64,000 nucleotides of DNA from Bacteroidales bacterium (GCA_009777095.1 WRMN01000003.1:107337-171336), one strand, 5' to 3'. Positions 43,253 to 52,607 are shown, counted from the first letter of the stretch. A program made the numbers and translations. The notes: generated by a model from the letters alone, not told the origin.

Positions 43253-43942
43253 CTAACGCAGCCATATATTGTTTTGTTGAATTATTTGACCGTTCAGTAT
43301 TAAGCGCATTATGTACAAACCATTGGGTATGGTATGGGTAGCAATAGAAAAGGTCGAACAAAAATCATAATACTGTTGAAAAATCGTTGCACCGGATTTA
43401 AAGTCAATAAATAGTACAGCGCCTCTTCCTGCATTACATCGCGCAGGATTAATAAGATTTGTAAATAATATTTCTTTAGACGTATGATGAGAAGTAATCG
43501 AATATAAATTACTTTCAACGCGGGGAAGATCTTCGAATGTAATGGTTTCGGAAATAGTGTAAACTTCTCCTTCCCATTCAAATTCAAGCATAAGTTTGGC
43601 TTCTCCTTGAAGATATACATCAACAAATGAAGAAGTTTCAATATCGTATGATTTGAAAGGAACACGCTCTATCCGACAGCCGCTTACGCCATTGTCTTCT
43701 ACTATACTCAAATTATTATTGTCTGTAACAGACCAATGCGCCCAGCTGATATCGGAAGGCAAATTGTCAATATAAAAATCGCCTATATCTGTATATAATG
43801 AAGACGGACCTTCAATAGTAAGATTGTAAATTAGACTGCTTCTGTCCTCGTGGGTAGTAAAACTTTTCCCCACAGTTCCTTCTCCGTAAACGCTATAAAC
43901 GGATAGAATTATCGCTGTAATTGTAAACGTAAATTTTTTCAT
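43253..43942 (-). CDS. Hypothetical secreted protein
   Basis: The 229-residue protein has a signal peptide (KKFTFTITAIILSVYSVYG) and a beta-rich body. The end, with PNGLYIMRLILNGQIIQQNN, looks weakly like the sorting domain of type IX secretion (NGLYxxRL...NG), but the usual final basic residues are missing. No family is recognised. It stands alone, convergent with the ATPase gene. Confidence 0.55.
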   Translation of the reverse strand: MKKFTFTITAIILSVYSVYGEGTVGKSFTTHEDRSSLIYNLTIEGPSSLYTDIGDFYIDNLPSDISWAHWSVTDNNNLSIVEDNGVSGCRIERVPFKSYDIETSSFVDVYLQGEAKLMLEFEWEGEVYTISETITFEDLPRVESNLYSITSHHTSKEILFTNLINPARCNAGRGAVLFIDFKSGATIFQQYYDFCSTFSIATHTIPNGLYIMRLILNGQIIQQNNIWLR

Positions 43943-44077
43943 GATGTGAGAGATTTAAATTAATTTTTTGCAAAGGTACGGCATATAGCGCATTACACTA
44001 CGGTAAATTAGAGATAAAAAACAGTCTTTTTTTACTTCGGAGAGGTGAAAAAAGAATAAAAAATAGTCCGTTTTACC

Positions 44078-45205
44078 TTAGCTGAACAAATGCTCTATAA
44101 TACTGTCGGATACAAAAAAATGTTTGGCAGGGATACGGTAGTTGTCATTTTCCCGAATTATTGTACCCCTCATTAAGTTGTGTTGTATTTGTTTCGAAAA
44201 ATAGTCGGCCACAGCCTCACCAAAATGCTGCCTTATGTAGCTTAGATTTACTCCCTTGGCAGTGCGCAGCCCAACGAGCAGGTATTCATTATACCGCATA
44301 GCAGGCGTTAACGCTTCATATTCAAAAGATAAGCGTCCTTCCTGCAAGGCGGCAAGGTATTGCTTACTGTTGGCCACATTCCATTGGCGGCTGTATCCGT
44401 TGAAGGAATGCGCCGAGGGACCTATGCCTATATAGGGTTGCTGTTGCCAGTAAAGACTGTTGTGTATGGCTTGTTTTCCCGCACGAGCGAAATTGGAAAC
44501 CTCGTAGTGCTCATAACCTGACTGAGTGAGCAGTTGGTGCAATAAAAGGAATTGCGCTTCGCTTTCTTCTTCGGCTATAGGGTGCCAAAAGCCTTTTTGC
44601 TGCTGCTTACCCAAAAGGGTACGCGGCTCAATGGTCAGGTGGTAGGCCGAAAGGTGGGAAAGTTCCAAGGATAAGGCCTTTTCAATGGTTGCCTTCCATT
44701 CGTCTAAACTTAATTGAGGTAGCCCATACATCAGGTCTATGGTTATATTTTCAAAGCCTGCCTCTTTTGCGAACTGTAGGCTTTCAACAGCTTGTTTGGC
44801 AGTATGCCGTCTCTTCATTCGGCGCAAGTGTTCGTCATTAAACGACTGTATGCCGATGCTCAAGCGGTTAACGCCGATTTCGTATAAACCAGTAAGATAC
44901 TGGAGACTAAGGTCGTCGGGATTGGCTTCTACCGTTAGTTCTGCAAAATCAACAACCTGAAAAGTTTCTTTTACTTGCTTAACAATCAGTCCTAATTCCC
45001 GTGGCGCATATACCGTAGGCGTACCACCGCCAAAATACAGGGTAACAGGCGAGGCAGCATTATTCAGGTAGCTGCCTCGCAGTCTAATTTCTTGCAGAAA
45101 AGCCTGTAGCATGGCTTCTTGATTAATCAGGGAAGCGCTGGAATAAAAATCACAGTAAGCGCAACGTTGCTTACAAAAAGGAATATGGATATAAACGCCT
45201 TTCAA
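44078..45205 (-). CDS. hemW: HemW-type radical SAM protein (heme chaperone)
   Basis: The 375-residue protein has the radical-SAM motif CKQRCAYC (C11, C15, C18), TLYFGGGTPTV, VEANPDDLS, RLSIGIQSFND and IGIGPSAHSFNG. It fits HemW, once called oxygen-independent coproporphyrinogen oxidase, which carries heme and is not an oxidase itself. The HemN_C domain follows. Confidence 0.92.
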   Translation of the reverse strand: MKGVYIHIPFCKQRCAYCDFYSSASLINQEAMLQAFLQEIRLRGSYLNNAASPVTLYFGGGTPTVYAPRELGLIVKQVKETFQVVDFAELTVEANPDDLSLQYLTGLYEIGVNRLSIGIQSFNDEHLRRMKRRHTAKQAVESLQFAKEAGFENITIDLMYGLPQLSLDEWKATIEKALSLELSHLSAYHLTIEPRTLLGKQQQKGFWHPIAEEESEAQFLLLHQLLTQSGYEHYEVSNFARAGKQAIHNSLYWQQQPYIGIGPSAHSFNGYSRQWNVANSKQYLAALQEGRLSFEYEALTPAMRYNEYLLVGLRTAKGVNLSYIRQHFGEAVADYFSKQIQHNLMRGTIIRENDNYRIPAKHFFVSDSIIEHLFS

Positions 45206-45218
45206 TATTGTACAGCTA

Positions 45219-45632
45219 TTATGTCGCTATGGGTTTGATCTTGTTGATGATCTGATAGGCATGATCGAACCCTGCCGCTATTACTCTAGCACTCCGATTT
45301 CCATCATAATATCCCGATAAATGCAGTGTATCGTAAACACTATCCAAATATTGCAACAATTTTTTGTCAAGTTGTGCAATGTTTTGGGTGTAAAACGATA
45401 TGGAGCGGCGTTTCTTTTTCGGCATTTCAACGCCCTTTAATTCAAGGTAAGCATCTAAGGCTATTAATACGCCGCAGTAAGCAATGCCGCATGCGCTTCG
45501 CACGTATTTTTTACTGCTGTAGAAATTATCATCTTTGCCTGCTTTTCTTAAGGTTTCCTTCGCGTTATCCATGTAGTGCATGGCTTCCGCGTAACTTTTT
45601 TCCCGTAAATCCTGTCGTTTAATTTTAAACAT
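45219..45632 (-). CDS. DUF5618 family protein (HEPN-like)
   Basis: The 137-residue all-helical protein matches Bacteroidetes DUF5618: YAEAMHYMDNAKETLRKAG, KYVRSACGIAYCGVLIALDA and ISFYTQNIAQLDKKLL. The helix pattern resembles HEPN proteins, but no RxxxxH active motif is evident. It lies 13 bp before hemW on the same strand; a functional link is not implied. Confidence 0.7.
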   Translation of the reverse strand: MFKIKRQDLREKSYAEAMHYMDNAKETLRKAGKDDNFYSSKKYVRSACGIAYCGVLIALDAYLELKGVEMPKKKRRSISFYTQNIAQLDKKLLQYLDSVYDTLHLSGYYDGNRSARVIAAGFDHAYQIINKIKPIAT

Positions 45633-45683
45633 AGTGGCGTGTTTTATAAATTTTCACAAAGATAGAAAATATTTTTTGATAAA

Positions 45684-45715
45684 TTGGCTTTTACCGTGAA
45701 AAGTTTGTATTTTTG
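45684..45715 (+). promoter_or_regulatory. Promoter of zupT
   Basis: TTG at 45684-45686 and TATTTTTG at 45708-45715 are 21 bp apart. The ATG follows at 45746. Confidence 0.55.
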
Positions 45716-45745
45716 CGCCATAATTAATAAACAGAAAATTAAACA

Positions 45746-46555
45746 ATGTCGGAACACGCTGTTTTGCTCGCTTTCGGATTGACCATGATTGCCGGTCTTT
45801 CTACCGGTATCGGTAGTTTGATTGCTTTAATGGCTAAACGCACAAACACGAAATTTCTGTGCGCATCGCTGGGTTTCTCGGCAGGAGTGATGCTTTATGT
45901 CTCATTTATGGAGTTGCTGCCGATTGCCAAAGAAGAACTCTCATTGCACCTTGGCGGTAAGGGAGGGAACTTGGGTTTGTTGCTTGCTTTTTTCGGAGGC
46001 ATGGGATTGATTACGCTGATTGATTTTTTGATACCGGAGTCCAACAATCCGCATGAACTGCAAGGCGTAGAGGAAATGGAGAAGCCCGACAATCGGAAGA
46101 AATCCTTACACCGCACAGGTATTGTTCTTGCGCTGTCGCTTGCTATACATAATTTTCCCGAAGGTATTGCCACCTTTACCTCAGCGCTGGGCGAGCTTTC
46201 AGTAGCCATACCGATTACCATCGCCATTGCCATACACAATATTCCCGAAGGCATAGCCGTGTCGGTGCCCATATACCATGCTACAGGCAACAAGCGGAAG
46301 GCTTTCTGGCTCTCGTTCCTGTCGGGGCTGGCCGAGCCTGCGGGAGCGCTGATTGCCTACCTTTTCCTGATGCCGTTCTGGTCGCCTTTGATAAATGGGA
46401 TAGTATTAGCCGCTGTAGCAGGAATTATGGTGTATATTTCCTTAGACGAACTCTTGCCCACAGCCGAAAAATACGGCGAACACCATATTTCCATTTCAGG
46501 ACTTATTGCAGGAATGATTATAATGGCCTTGAGCCTGTTTCTTTTTATGGTGTAG
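45746..46555 (+). CDS. zupT: ZIP-family metal transporter (ZupT-like)
   Basis: The 269-residue membrane protein has about eight helices and both metal-binding ZIP motifs: HNFPEGIATF and HNIPEGIAVSVP, separated by the usual distance. It imports zinc and probably other divalent metals such as iron or manganese. The next gene is separated by 26 bp but seems unrelated. Confidence 0.95.
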   Translation: MSEHAVLLAFGLTMIAGLSTGIGSLIALMAKRTNTKFLCASLGFSAGVMLYVSFMELLPIAKEELSLHLGGKGGNLGLLLAFFGGMGLITLIDFLIPESNNPHELQGVEEMEKPDNRKKSLHRTGIVLALSLAIHNFPEGIATFTSALGELSVAIPITIAIAIHNIPEGIAVSVPIYHATGNKRKAFWLSFLSGLAEPAGALIAYLFLMPFWSPLINGIVLAAVAGIMVYISLDELLPTAEKYGEHHISISGLIAGMIIMALSLFLFMV

Positions 46556-46581
46556 ATAGTAAAGTTATAAAGTTGTATTTT

Positions 46582-47406
46582 ATGAAAAAAAATTATTTAT
46601 TTTTGATAAAAACCTGTGTGGTTTTAAGTTTATTTTTTGCGGTTGCTTGCAGTGGCGACGACAGTATTCAAACCCCTGTTTGCAAGATTACTAATCCGCT
46701 GAACAATGCAGAATTTAGCATAACTGAGGATAATATCGAAATCGCAGTAACCGTTAACCCTGCCGGCGGAACTATTGTTGAGGTACAATTGATGATTGAT
46801 AACGTGGAATACAGCGTTAAAACAACAGCGCCTTACAATTTTACTGTTAGCACAGATGATTTGGCGTTCGGCACGCACACCTTAAAGGCAATAGCCCAAA
46901 ATCATCAGGGAACAACAGGCGAATCGGCAGCAGTTAGTATTACTGTTATTGGCGCACAGGTAGGTCAGGCTTACCAAGGCGGTATTATAGCTTATGTTGA
47001 TGAGACAGGGAGGCATGGTTTAATCGCAGCGCCCGAAGACCAAAGCGACGGCATATTATGGTGGAATGGCTCGTATATTGAAACCGGAGCCACCGCTACT
47101 GCCATTGGCACAGGTAAAAGTAATACGGAAAAAATAATAGAGAAACAAGGTGCAGGTGCTTATGCCGCCCAATTGTGCGATGATTTGGTGATAGATGATT
47201 ATGACGATTGGTTTTTGCCGAGTCAAGATGAGTTGAATATATTGTATGTCAATAGAATTGCTATTGGAGGATTTATGGAAGCTGCTTACTGGAGTTCTTC
47301 TGAGTCCGATAACTACGGCGCCTGGTACCAGTATTTTGCCAATGGCTTTCAGTCCAACACCAGGAAGGATAGCGAGGGTAGGGTTCGTGCTGTTCGTGCT
47401 TTTTAA
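46582..47406 (+). CDS. DUF1566 lipoprotein with Ig-like domain
   Basis: I start at 46582 (KKNYLFLIKTCVVLSLFFAVAC), with lipobox cysteine 23; an ATG three codons earlier is possible. Residues about 30-125 form a bacterial Ig-like domain (ITNPLNNAEFSITEDNIEIA, TLKAIAQNHQGTTGESAAVSI). The rest is the same DUF1566/Lcl lectin-like domain as in the gene at 2522, ending GRVRAVRAF. Codons from WSSSE to the end differ from that paralogue mainly at first and second positions, a pattern of targeted diversification. It is likely displayed on the cell surface and binds an unknown ligand. Confidence 0.85.
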   Translation: MKKNYLFLIKTCVVLSLFFAVACSGDDSIQTPVCKITNPLNNAEFSITEDNIEIAVTVNPAGGTIVEVQLMIDNVEYSVKTTAPYNFTVSTDDLAFGTHTLKAIAQNHQGTTGESAAVSITVIGAQVGQAYQGGIIAYVDETGRHGLIAAPEDQSDGILWWNGSYIETGATATAIGTGKSNTEKIIEKQGAGAYAAQLCDDLVIDDYDDWFLPSQDELNILYVNRIAIGGFMEAAYWSSSESDNYGAWYQYFANGFQSNTRKDSEGRVRAVRAF

Positions 47407-47449
47407 TTATCCCCATTAAACCTTTTCGCTTAAAAATCGTCTAATAGGC

Positions 47450-47480
47450 AAAAGCCCCCCTGTTAGGGACAGGCTTTATT
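47450..47480 (+). terminator. Possible terminator hairpin after the DUF1566 lipoprotein gene
   Basis: AAGCC and GGCTT flank CTGT/ACAG with a bulge, giving an imperfect hairpin followed by a short TTATT. It lies about 45 bp after the stop. The T run is weak. Confidence 0.3.
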
Positions 47481-47577
47481 ATGGTTATGTATTATCATCG
47501 CTCCGTAAATTTTGATATATGTAACTTTTGTTGTATTTTTGTATTTTCAAAGGAATAATTTTAAAAATTGAATAATT

Positions 47578-48075
47578 ATGTTAGAACAAAAAATGGAAAC
47601 TGCATTGAACCAACAAGTTAATGCAGAGTTGTGGTCGGCCTATCTGTATTTATCCATGTCTTACGATATGGACGACAAGGGCTATGAAGGTATGGCTTCC
47701 TGGTTTGCTTTACAGGCAAAGGAAGAATTTGAACACGCTACCCGCTTTATGAAATTCATCGGGGAAAGGGAAGGAAAAGTTAAGTTGACGCCGATTGCAG
47801 AGGTGCAACAAGTATGGGACGCTCCAAAAAACGCTTTCGACGACACCTTAAAGCATGAAAAAATCGTAACCGAAAAGATTCATAAACTGATGGATATGGC
47901 TATTGAATTGAAAGATTACGCTACGCAAAACATGTTGAAATGGTTTATTGACGAACAGGTAGAAGAAGAAGATACCGTGCGTAAGATTTTAGAGACGCTG
48001 AAAAGAATTGAAAGCAGTCCTGCGGGCTTGTACGCCTTGGATAAAAAGTTGGGCAAACGCGGAGGAGCGTCATGA
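47578..48075 (+). CDS. Ferritin
   Basis: The 165-residue four-helix protein has the ferroxidase ligands of bacterial FtnA in place: E17, E50 and H53 (in AKEEFEHA), with W19 and Y24 nearby. It stores iron and removes Fe(II). Its stop overlaps the DoxX start by four bases. It leads a group of oxidative-stress and iron genes. Confidence 0.95.
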   Translation: MLEQKMETALNQQVNAELWSAYLYLSMSYDMDDKGYEGMASWFALQAKEEFEHATRFMKFIGEREGKVKLTPIAEVQQVWDAPKNAFDDTLKHEKIVTEKIHKLMDMAIELKDYATQNMLKWFIDEQVEEEDTVRKILETLKRIESSPAGLYALDKKLGKRGGAS

Positions 48076-48494
48076 TTCAAAAATTCTTGTTCCCAAAGAA
48101 TACTCATAACACGCCTATATCTATAATACTGTTGATCTTACGCATTGCTTTTGCAGGAATGTTATTAACTCACGGTTGGTTTAAATTAACCCACTTCGAG
48201 GCAACAGTTAACAGCTTTTCGGCCATGGGAATGGGAGGCAGCATTGCTGCAGGCTTAGCTGTTTTTGCAGAATTTTTCTGCGCATTGGGAATTATTGTCG
48301 GCTTACTTTACAGGCTGGCCTTAATTCCTGTGATTATTACTATGTCTGTAGCGTTTTTCGCTGTAAAGGGAGGTAGATTAATTGGGGCAGATAATGGCGA
48401 ATTAGCCTTTCTATACCTGATTGTTTTTGTTGTACTACTGCTCGCAGGCAGCGGGAAATATGCTTTGGATAATTTTTTTACAAAGAAAAAGTAA
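48072..48494 (+). CDS. DoxX-family membrane protein
   Basis: The 140-residue protein has four membrane segments and the DoxX pattern: LRIAFAGMLLTHGWFKLTHF, MGMGGSIAAGLAVFAEFFCA and LAFLYLIVFVVLLLAGSGKYA. Related proteins partner with superoxide dismutase in redox complexes of other bacteria, which fits the dismutase gene right after it. Translation is coupled to ferritin (ATGA overlap). Confidence 0.88.
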   Translation: MIQKFLFPKNTHNTPISIILLILRIAFAGMLLTHGWFKLTHFEATVNSFSAMGMGGSIAAGLAVFAEFFCALGIIVGLLYRLALIPVIITMSVAFFAVKGGRLIGADNGELAFLYLIVFVVLLLAGSGKYALDNFFTKKK

Positions 48495-48521
48495 CTTTTA
48501 TTAATCATAAACAAAATTGAC

Positions 48522-49169
48522 ATGATTAAAATACTTACCATCTTGTTTTTATTGCCATTTTGTAATAATGAAATCTCTAAAAATCAAAATATTATGAAAT
48601 TTGAATTAATACAGTTGCCCTACGCAACGAATGCGCTTGAACCGACGATAAGCCAGCAAACCATTGAAATTCACCATGGTAAACATCTTCAAGCATACGT
48701 AAACAACCTGAATAATCTTATTCCGGGAACACAATTTGAAACTGCCGACCTCGAAACGATTGTTAAAGAGTCGGACGGAGCTATTTTCAATAATGCAGGA
48801 CAGATTTTGAACCATAATCTCTATTTTATGCAATTTTCTCCGACAGGCGGCGGAAAACCTTCAGGCAACTTGGCTGAAGCAATTGATAAAACATGGGGTT
48901 CTTTCGAGGATTTTCAAAAGGAATTTGAGACTGCCGGCGTTGGCTTGTTCGGCTCAGGTTGGGTTTGGTTAGCTGCCGACAATGACGGCAACCTGTCCAT
49001 TATCAAAGAAACCAATGCAGGAAACCCGTTGACCAAAGGATTAAAGCCGCTGCTGACCTTTGACGTGTGGGAACATGCCTACTATCTTGATTTTCAAAAT
49101 CGCCGCGCCGACCAGTTGAAAAGCTTATGGGCTATTGTGGATTGGACAATAGTAGAAAGTCGGTATTAA
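48522..49169 (+). CDS. sodB: Fe/Mn superoxide dismutase with possible signal sequence
   Basis: The catalytic part begins at the ATG at 48594 (KFELIQLPYATNALEP) and has the family motifs: IHHGKHLQAYVNNLN, LNHNLYF, GSGWVWLAAD and FDVWEHAYYLDF. An in-frame ATG at 48522 adds 24 residues with a hydrophobic core (IKILTILFLLPFC) followed by Asn-rich residues. If used, the enzyme would be exported, perhaps as a lipoprotein, though the box is poor. The gap from DoxX is 27 bp with the long form and 99 bp with the short one. Iron or manganese preference cannot be fixed here. Confidence 0.9.
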   Translation: MIKILTILFLLPFCNNEISKNQNIMKFELIQLPYATNALEPTISQQTIEIHHGKHLQAYVNNLNNLIPGTQFETADLETIVKESDGAIFNNAGQILNHNLYFMQFSPTGGGKPSGNLAEAIDKTWGSFEDFQKEFETAGVGLFGSGWVWLAADNDGNLSIIKETNAGNPLTKGLKPLLTFDVWEHAYYLDFQNRRADQLKSLWAIVDWTIVESRY

Positions 49170-51473
49170 ATGAAAAGAGTTGCATTAACATTTCTATTGT
49201 CATTATCTTTGTCGGCGGTTATTGCCCAAACGCAAGAACCTGACAAGCAGGGAATTGTTATTGAACTTGAAGGAATAACTGTTAGCTCGCAGCATGGCGA
49301 GCAGGGACTGCTTGATGTTCCCGCCGCAATTACCGTGGTGGGCGCGCGTACGCTCGAAAGTACCAACACCGCAAGTTTGGAGCAGTTGGCAGGTTTTGTG
49401 CCGGGACTTAATGTGCTGGTACAAACGCAGGGACGTCCCAATTTGGTGATACGCGGACTGACAAGCGACGAGGTAAGCCCTTCGGCGCAGCCGCGCGTGT
49501 CGGTGTATTTCGACCATGCGCCCACGAGCCGTGCAAGCATGGCGCTTACCGAACTTTACGATATGGAGCGCGTGGAAGTGTTGAAAGGCCCGCAGGGAAC
49601 GCTCTTTGGGCGCGGTTCGCAAGCGGGGGCAATCCATTTTATTACCCAAAAGCCGACCAATCTTTTTGGCGGATATGCTGCCATTGGCGCAGGCGACTAC
49701 GGTATGAAACATTTGGAAGGCGCGCTGAACATACCTGTAATTAGTGATGTGCTTTCGACCCGTATCGCAGGTATTTACAGTTACCGAGACGGTTATGTCA
49801 AAAATAATTCGGGCGGTACGCTCAACGGTAAAAACACGGCAGGAATGCGTTTTTCGACTTCTTTTACTCCTAAAAACAGCCGTTTCAAGGCAGATTTGAC
49901 GATAAATTACCAAAATGACAACAATTCGGGTACGGCGTTTATCAATCCTTTGGGCGGTACAAAAGTTTTCGATTACGAGGTGTATCTTGATCATGATAAG
50001 GAATTTTACAATAAACGCGAAGTTTTGGGAACTATCCTCAATGCCCGCTACTATACGAATGAACAGAATTATTTCAGTGCCATAAGCTCTTATTTCAACA
50101 ATACAGCCGATGCGCGATTTGACGGTGACGGTACATCAGGAGCCGCCATAGATATGACGGAATTGGTAAGCGCCGCTCAGTTTATGCAGGAAATCCGCTA
50201 TAATTTTTCTCTGGGAAACCGCCTTACCGGTGTAGCAGGAGCGAGTTTTTGGCGCGAAGACGTAAGCCAGACCTATGACTTCCGTCCCAATGAACAGTAT
50301 GCAGCATGGTTGATTTTTGAGATGCCCACATTTCTAATACATGGAACTAAGATGACATTTCAGTCGGCCATGCCGCATATAGGATTGACCGAAGATTTGT
50401 ATTTTACGAGCGACCACGAAGAAGTAAGTACTTACAATGCCGTTAACAGCGCTTTCGACCTCTTTTTCGATGCTTGCTATAAATTGCTCCCCAAATTAAG
50501 TTTTACGGCGGGAGTTCGCGCCACCTTTGAAAATTTTTCAATAAAAAACCGCGCATACCATAGCGCGGGCGAACCTTCGGTCATCGGACAATGGTTTGTA
50601 TTCTCCGATAATGTCAGAGAACCTTCCTTTTTTATCAATGCGCCGAACAGAGAAGCCGTCAATTTCTTTTTCTATCCTGTTGAAAATCCCAAAGTGGAAG
50701 ATGCTTATTTTGCGCTCACTTGGCGCGCAGGCCTGAAATATGACCTTAGTGAGCGTTCCAACCTCTTCGCAGGCTATTCGCGAGGTCGCCGTCCTAATGT
50801 GTTTCAGTACAATTCGATGGGCGAACTTTCGGTAATTGACGCTGAAACCCTCCACAGTTTTGACGTCGGATATAAAATTGCCGACCGCCGCTTTATCTTC
50901 GACCTGTCGCTCTATTATCAGCTTTACAGCAATTTCCAAAGTTCGATGTGGGAAGGAATGAACTACATTATAGTGAATGGCGGAAAAGCCACCTCCTACG
51001 GTGCGGAACTCTCAGGAAGGCTGGCGTTGAACGGTTATTTGAATATTTTTGGCAATTACGCATTTGCCCACGCTACTTTCGACGACAAGGACAGCGAAGG
51101 CAAACCCCAAGCCATGGCGGGCAGGACGTTGCGACTTACTCCGCGCAACAGTTTCCTTATCGGTTTCAATGCGGGTGTTGATATTTCGCGAAATATGCGT
51201 ATTACGCTTACGCCAACTTATTCGTGGAAAAGTCATTTTTGGTTTGAAGACGCCAATGACGAAGGGATAGAGCAAGACGCTTACGGCTTATTGAACGCAA
51301 ATCTTGCGCTGGAGTTCAAGAAACAGGGCTTAACTGTTTCATTGTTTGGCACAAACCTCCTCGGCGAAAAGTATCTCATTGGCGCAGGAAATATGGGCGC
51401 TATGTTCGGAATACCAACTTTTGTTCCGGGCGCGCCAAGAATGTTGGGCGGAAAATTAACGTGGAAGTTTTGA
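49170..51473 (+). CDS. TonB-dependent receptor
   Basis: The 767-residue outer-membrane receptor has a signal peptide, a plug domain (LDVPAAITVVGARTLEST, RPNLVIRGLTSDEVS, VEVLKGPQGTLFGRGSQAGA) and a beta-barrel ending KLTWKF with terminal Phe. A possible TonB box is near GIVIELEGITVSS. The plug resembles siderophore/pesticin-type receptors (FyuA-like), so iron-chelate or heme-like uptake is plausible; it is not SusC. Its ATG directly follows the dismutase stop, tying it to the stress group. Confidence 0.9.
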   Translation: MKRVALTFLLSLSLSAVIAQTQEPDKQGIVIELEGITVSSQHGEQGLLDVPAAITVVGARTLESTNTASLEQLAGFVPGLNVLVQTQGRPNLVIRGLTSDEVSPSAQPRVSVYFDHAPTSRASMALTELYDMERVEVLKGPQGTLFGRGSQAGAIHFITQKPTNLFGGYAAIGAGDYGMKHLEGALNIPVISDVLSTRIAGIYSYRDGYVKNNSGGTLNGKNTAGMRFSTSFTPKNSRFKADLTINYQNDNNSGTAFINPLGGTKVFDYEVYLDHDKEFYNKREVLGTILNARYYTNEQNYFSAISSYFNNTADARFDGDGTSGAAIDMTELVSAAQFMQEIRYNFSLGNRLTGVAGASFWREDVSQTYDFRPNEQYAAWLIFEMPTFLIHGTKMTFQSAMPHIGLTEDLYFTSDHEEVSTYNAVNSAFDLFFDACYKLLPKLSFTAGVRATFENFSIKNRAYHSAGEPSVIGQWFVFSDNVREPSFFINAPNREAVNFFFYPVENPKVEDAYFALTWRAGLKYDLSERSNLFAGYSRGRRPNVFQYNSMGELSVIDAETLHSFDVGYKIADRRFIFDLSLYYQLYSNFQSSMWEGMNYIIVNGGKATSYGAELSGRLALNGYLNIFGNYAFAHATFDDKDSEGKPQAMAGRTLRLTPRNSFLIGFNAGVDISRNMRITLTPTYSWKSHFWFEDANDEGIEQDAYGLLNANLALEFKKQGLTVSLFGTNLLGEKYLIGAGNMGAMFGIPTFVPGAPRMLGGKLTWKF

Positions 51474-51536
51474 TAAGTGATTTTTTTAAAATAACTTTAC
51501 AGTTTAATCTTTTTATTAATTTAATCTTTTAGTTTT

Positions 51537-51983
51537 ATGAACAAATTTAAGTATTTATCAGTAATGTTGCTCGCTGCCCTATTGGCAGGAGCGGTTATGC
51601 TTGCCTGTAGCAATAATGATCTCACCCCGAAGGAAGAGGGATATAAAGCAGGACTCGAAATGTGCGCATGTCTGTCTATTCCCGCGCCGGAGATGCCTGA
51701 ACCCCCTGCCGATTTTGATCCTGATGATCCGGACTTAGAGGACCCCGATGTTCTTGAATATCTTGCAAAGGTTGAAGCATACTATGAAGATGTCCTTAGC
51801 TATTTAGCAAACTTGGGTGAATGCGCTACTTTGGTTGCCGCAAAATATCAAAAGTACTTTATTTTTGATTATGACAAATATGAAGGAGACCTTTTTGATG
51901 TTTTTGAATTTAAAGACGAGGAGTTTCAACAAGGATTTTTAGAAGCTGCTATGATTTGTGCAGAAGGTTTTACATTTTCGTAA
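51537..51983 (+). CDS. Small acidic lipoprotein
   Basis: The 148-residue protein has a lipoprotein signal (GAVMLAC, cysteine 24), a very acidic Pro-rich stretch (EMPEPPADFDPDDPDLEDPD) and three Cys in the mature part. No family is recognised. It is 63 bp after the TonB receptor and may serve with it at the cell surface; metal or ligand binding by the acidic stretch is only a guess. Confidence 0.6.
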   Translation: MNKFKYLSVMLLAALLAGAVMLACSNNDLTPKEEGYKAGLEMCACLSIPAPEMPEPPADFDPDDPDLEDPDVLEYLAKVEAYYEDVLSYLANLGECATLVAAKYQKYFIFDYDKYEGDLFDVFEFKDEEFQQGFLEAAMICAEGFTFS

Positions 51984-52000
51984 TTTAATCAAGTTGAATT

Positions 52001-52573
52001 ATGAGTCTCAAAGGAACAAAAACCGAACAAAACCTGCTAAAAGCCTTTGCAGGCGAATCGCAGGCGCGCAACAGGTACACCTATTTTGCAAGTAAAGCCA
52101 AAAAAGACGGCTTTGAACAAATTGCCGCTTTTTTTGAAGAAACGGCGGCGCAGGAAAAGGAACATGCCAAGCTGTTTTTTAAATTTCTTGAAGGCGGTAT
52201 GGTAGAAATTACCGCTTCGTTCCCTGCCGGAATAATCGGCAGCACAGCCGACAACCTGCTTGCCGCAGCCGAAGGCGAACACGAAGAATGGGATTTGCTT
52301 TACCCCGAATTTGCCCGCATTGCCGAGGAAGAAGGATTTCCGAAAATCGCCGCCGCCTTTAAGTTGGTGGCTACTGTGGAAAAAAGACATGAAGAACGTT
52401 ACCGCAAATTGTTGCAAAACGTTGAAAACAACGAGGTTTTCAAACGTTCCGACAAGGCGCTCTGGCTCTGCCGTAACTGCGGATTTGTACACTATGGCGA
52501 AAAAGCTCCGGATACCTGTCCTGCCTGCCAGCATTCGCAAGCCTACTTTGAATTGAAGGCCGAGAATTATTAA
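52001..52573 (+). CDS. rbr: Rubrerythrin
   Basis: The 190-residue protein has an N-terminal ferritin-like di-iron domain (AFAGESQARNRYTYFA, EETAAQEKEHAKLFF, EEGFPKIAAAF) and a C-terminal rubredoxin with two CxxC motifs (CRNCGFVHYG, CPACQHSQAYF). It reduces hydrogen peroxide in anaerobes. It lies 17 bp after the lipoprotein gene. Confidence 0.96.
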   Translation: MSLKGTKTEQNLLKAFAGESQARNRYTYFASKAKKDGFEQIAAFFEETAAQEKEHAKLFFKFLEGGMVEITASFPAGIIGSTADNLLAAAEGEHEEWDLLYPEFARIAEEEGFPKIAAAFKLVATVEKRHEERYRKLLQNVENNEVFKRSDKALWLCRNCGFVHYGEKAPDTCPACQHSQAYFELKAENY

Positions 52574-52607
52574 TTTAATTGAGAATGTTAAATTTAAACT
52601 AAACAAC

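Noticed and set aside
43253..43942. Type IX secretion cargo
   Set aside because: The C-terminal end only weakly resembles the sorting domain and lacks its final basic motif, so I kept the gene as a hypothetical secreted protein.
49203..49994. Long minus-strand open frame (263 codons) inside the TonB receptor gene
   Set aside because: It is antisense to the plug and barrel of a well-supported receptor and has no protein-like features.
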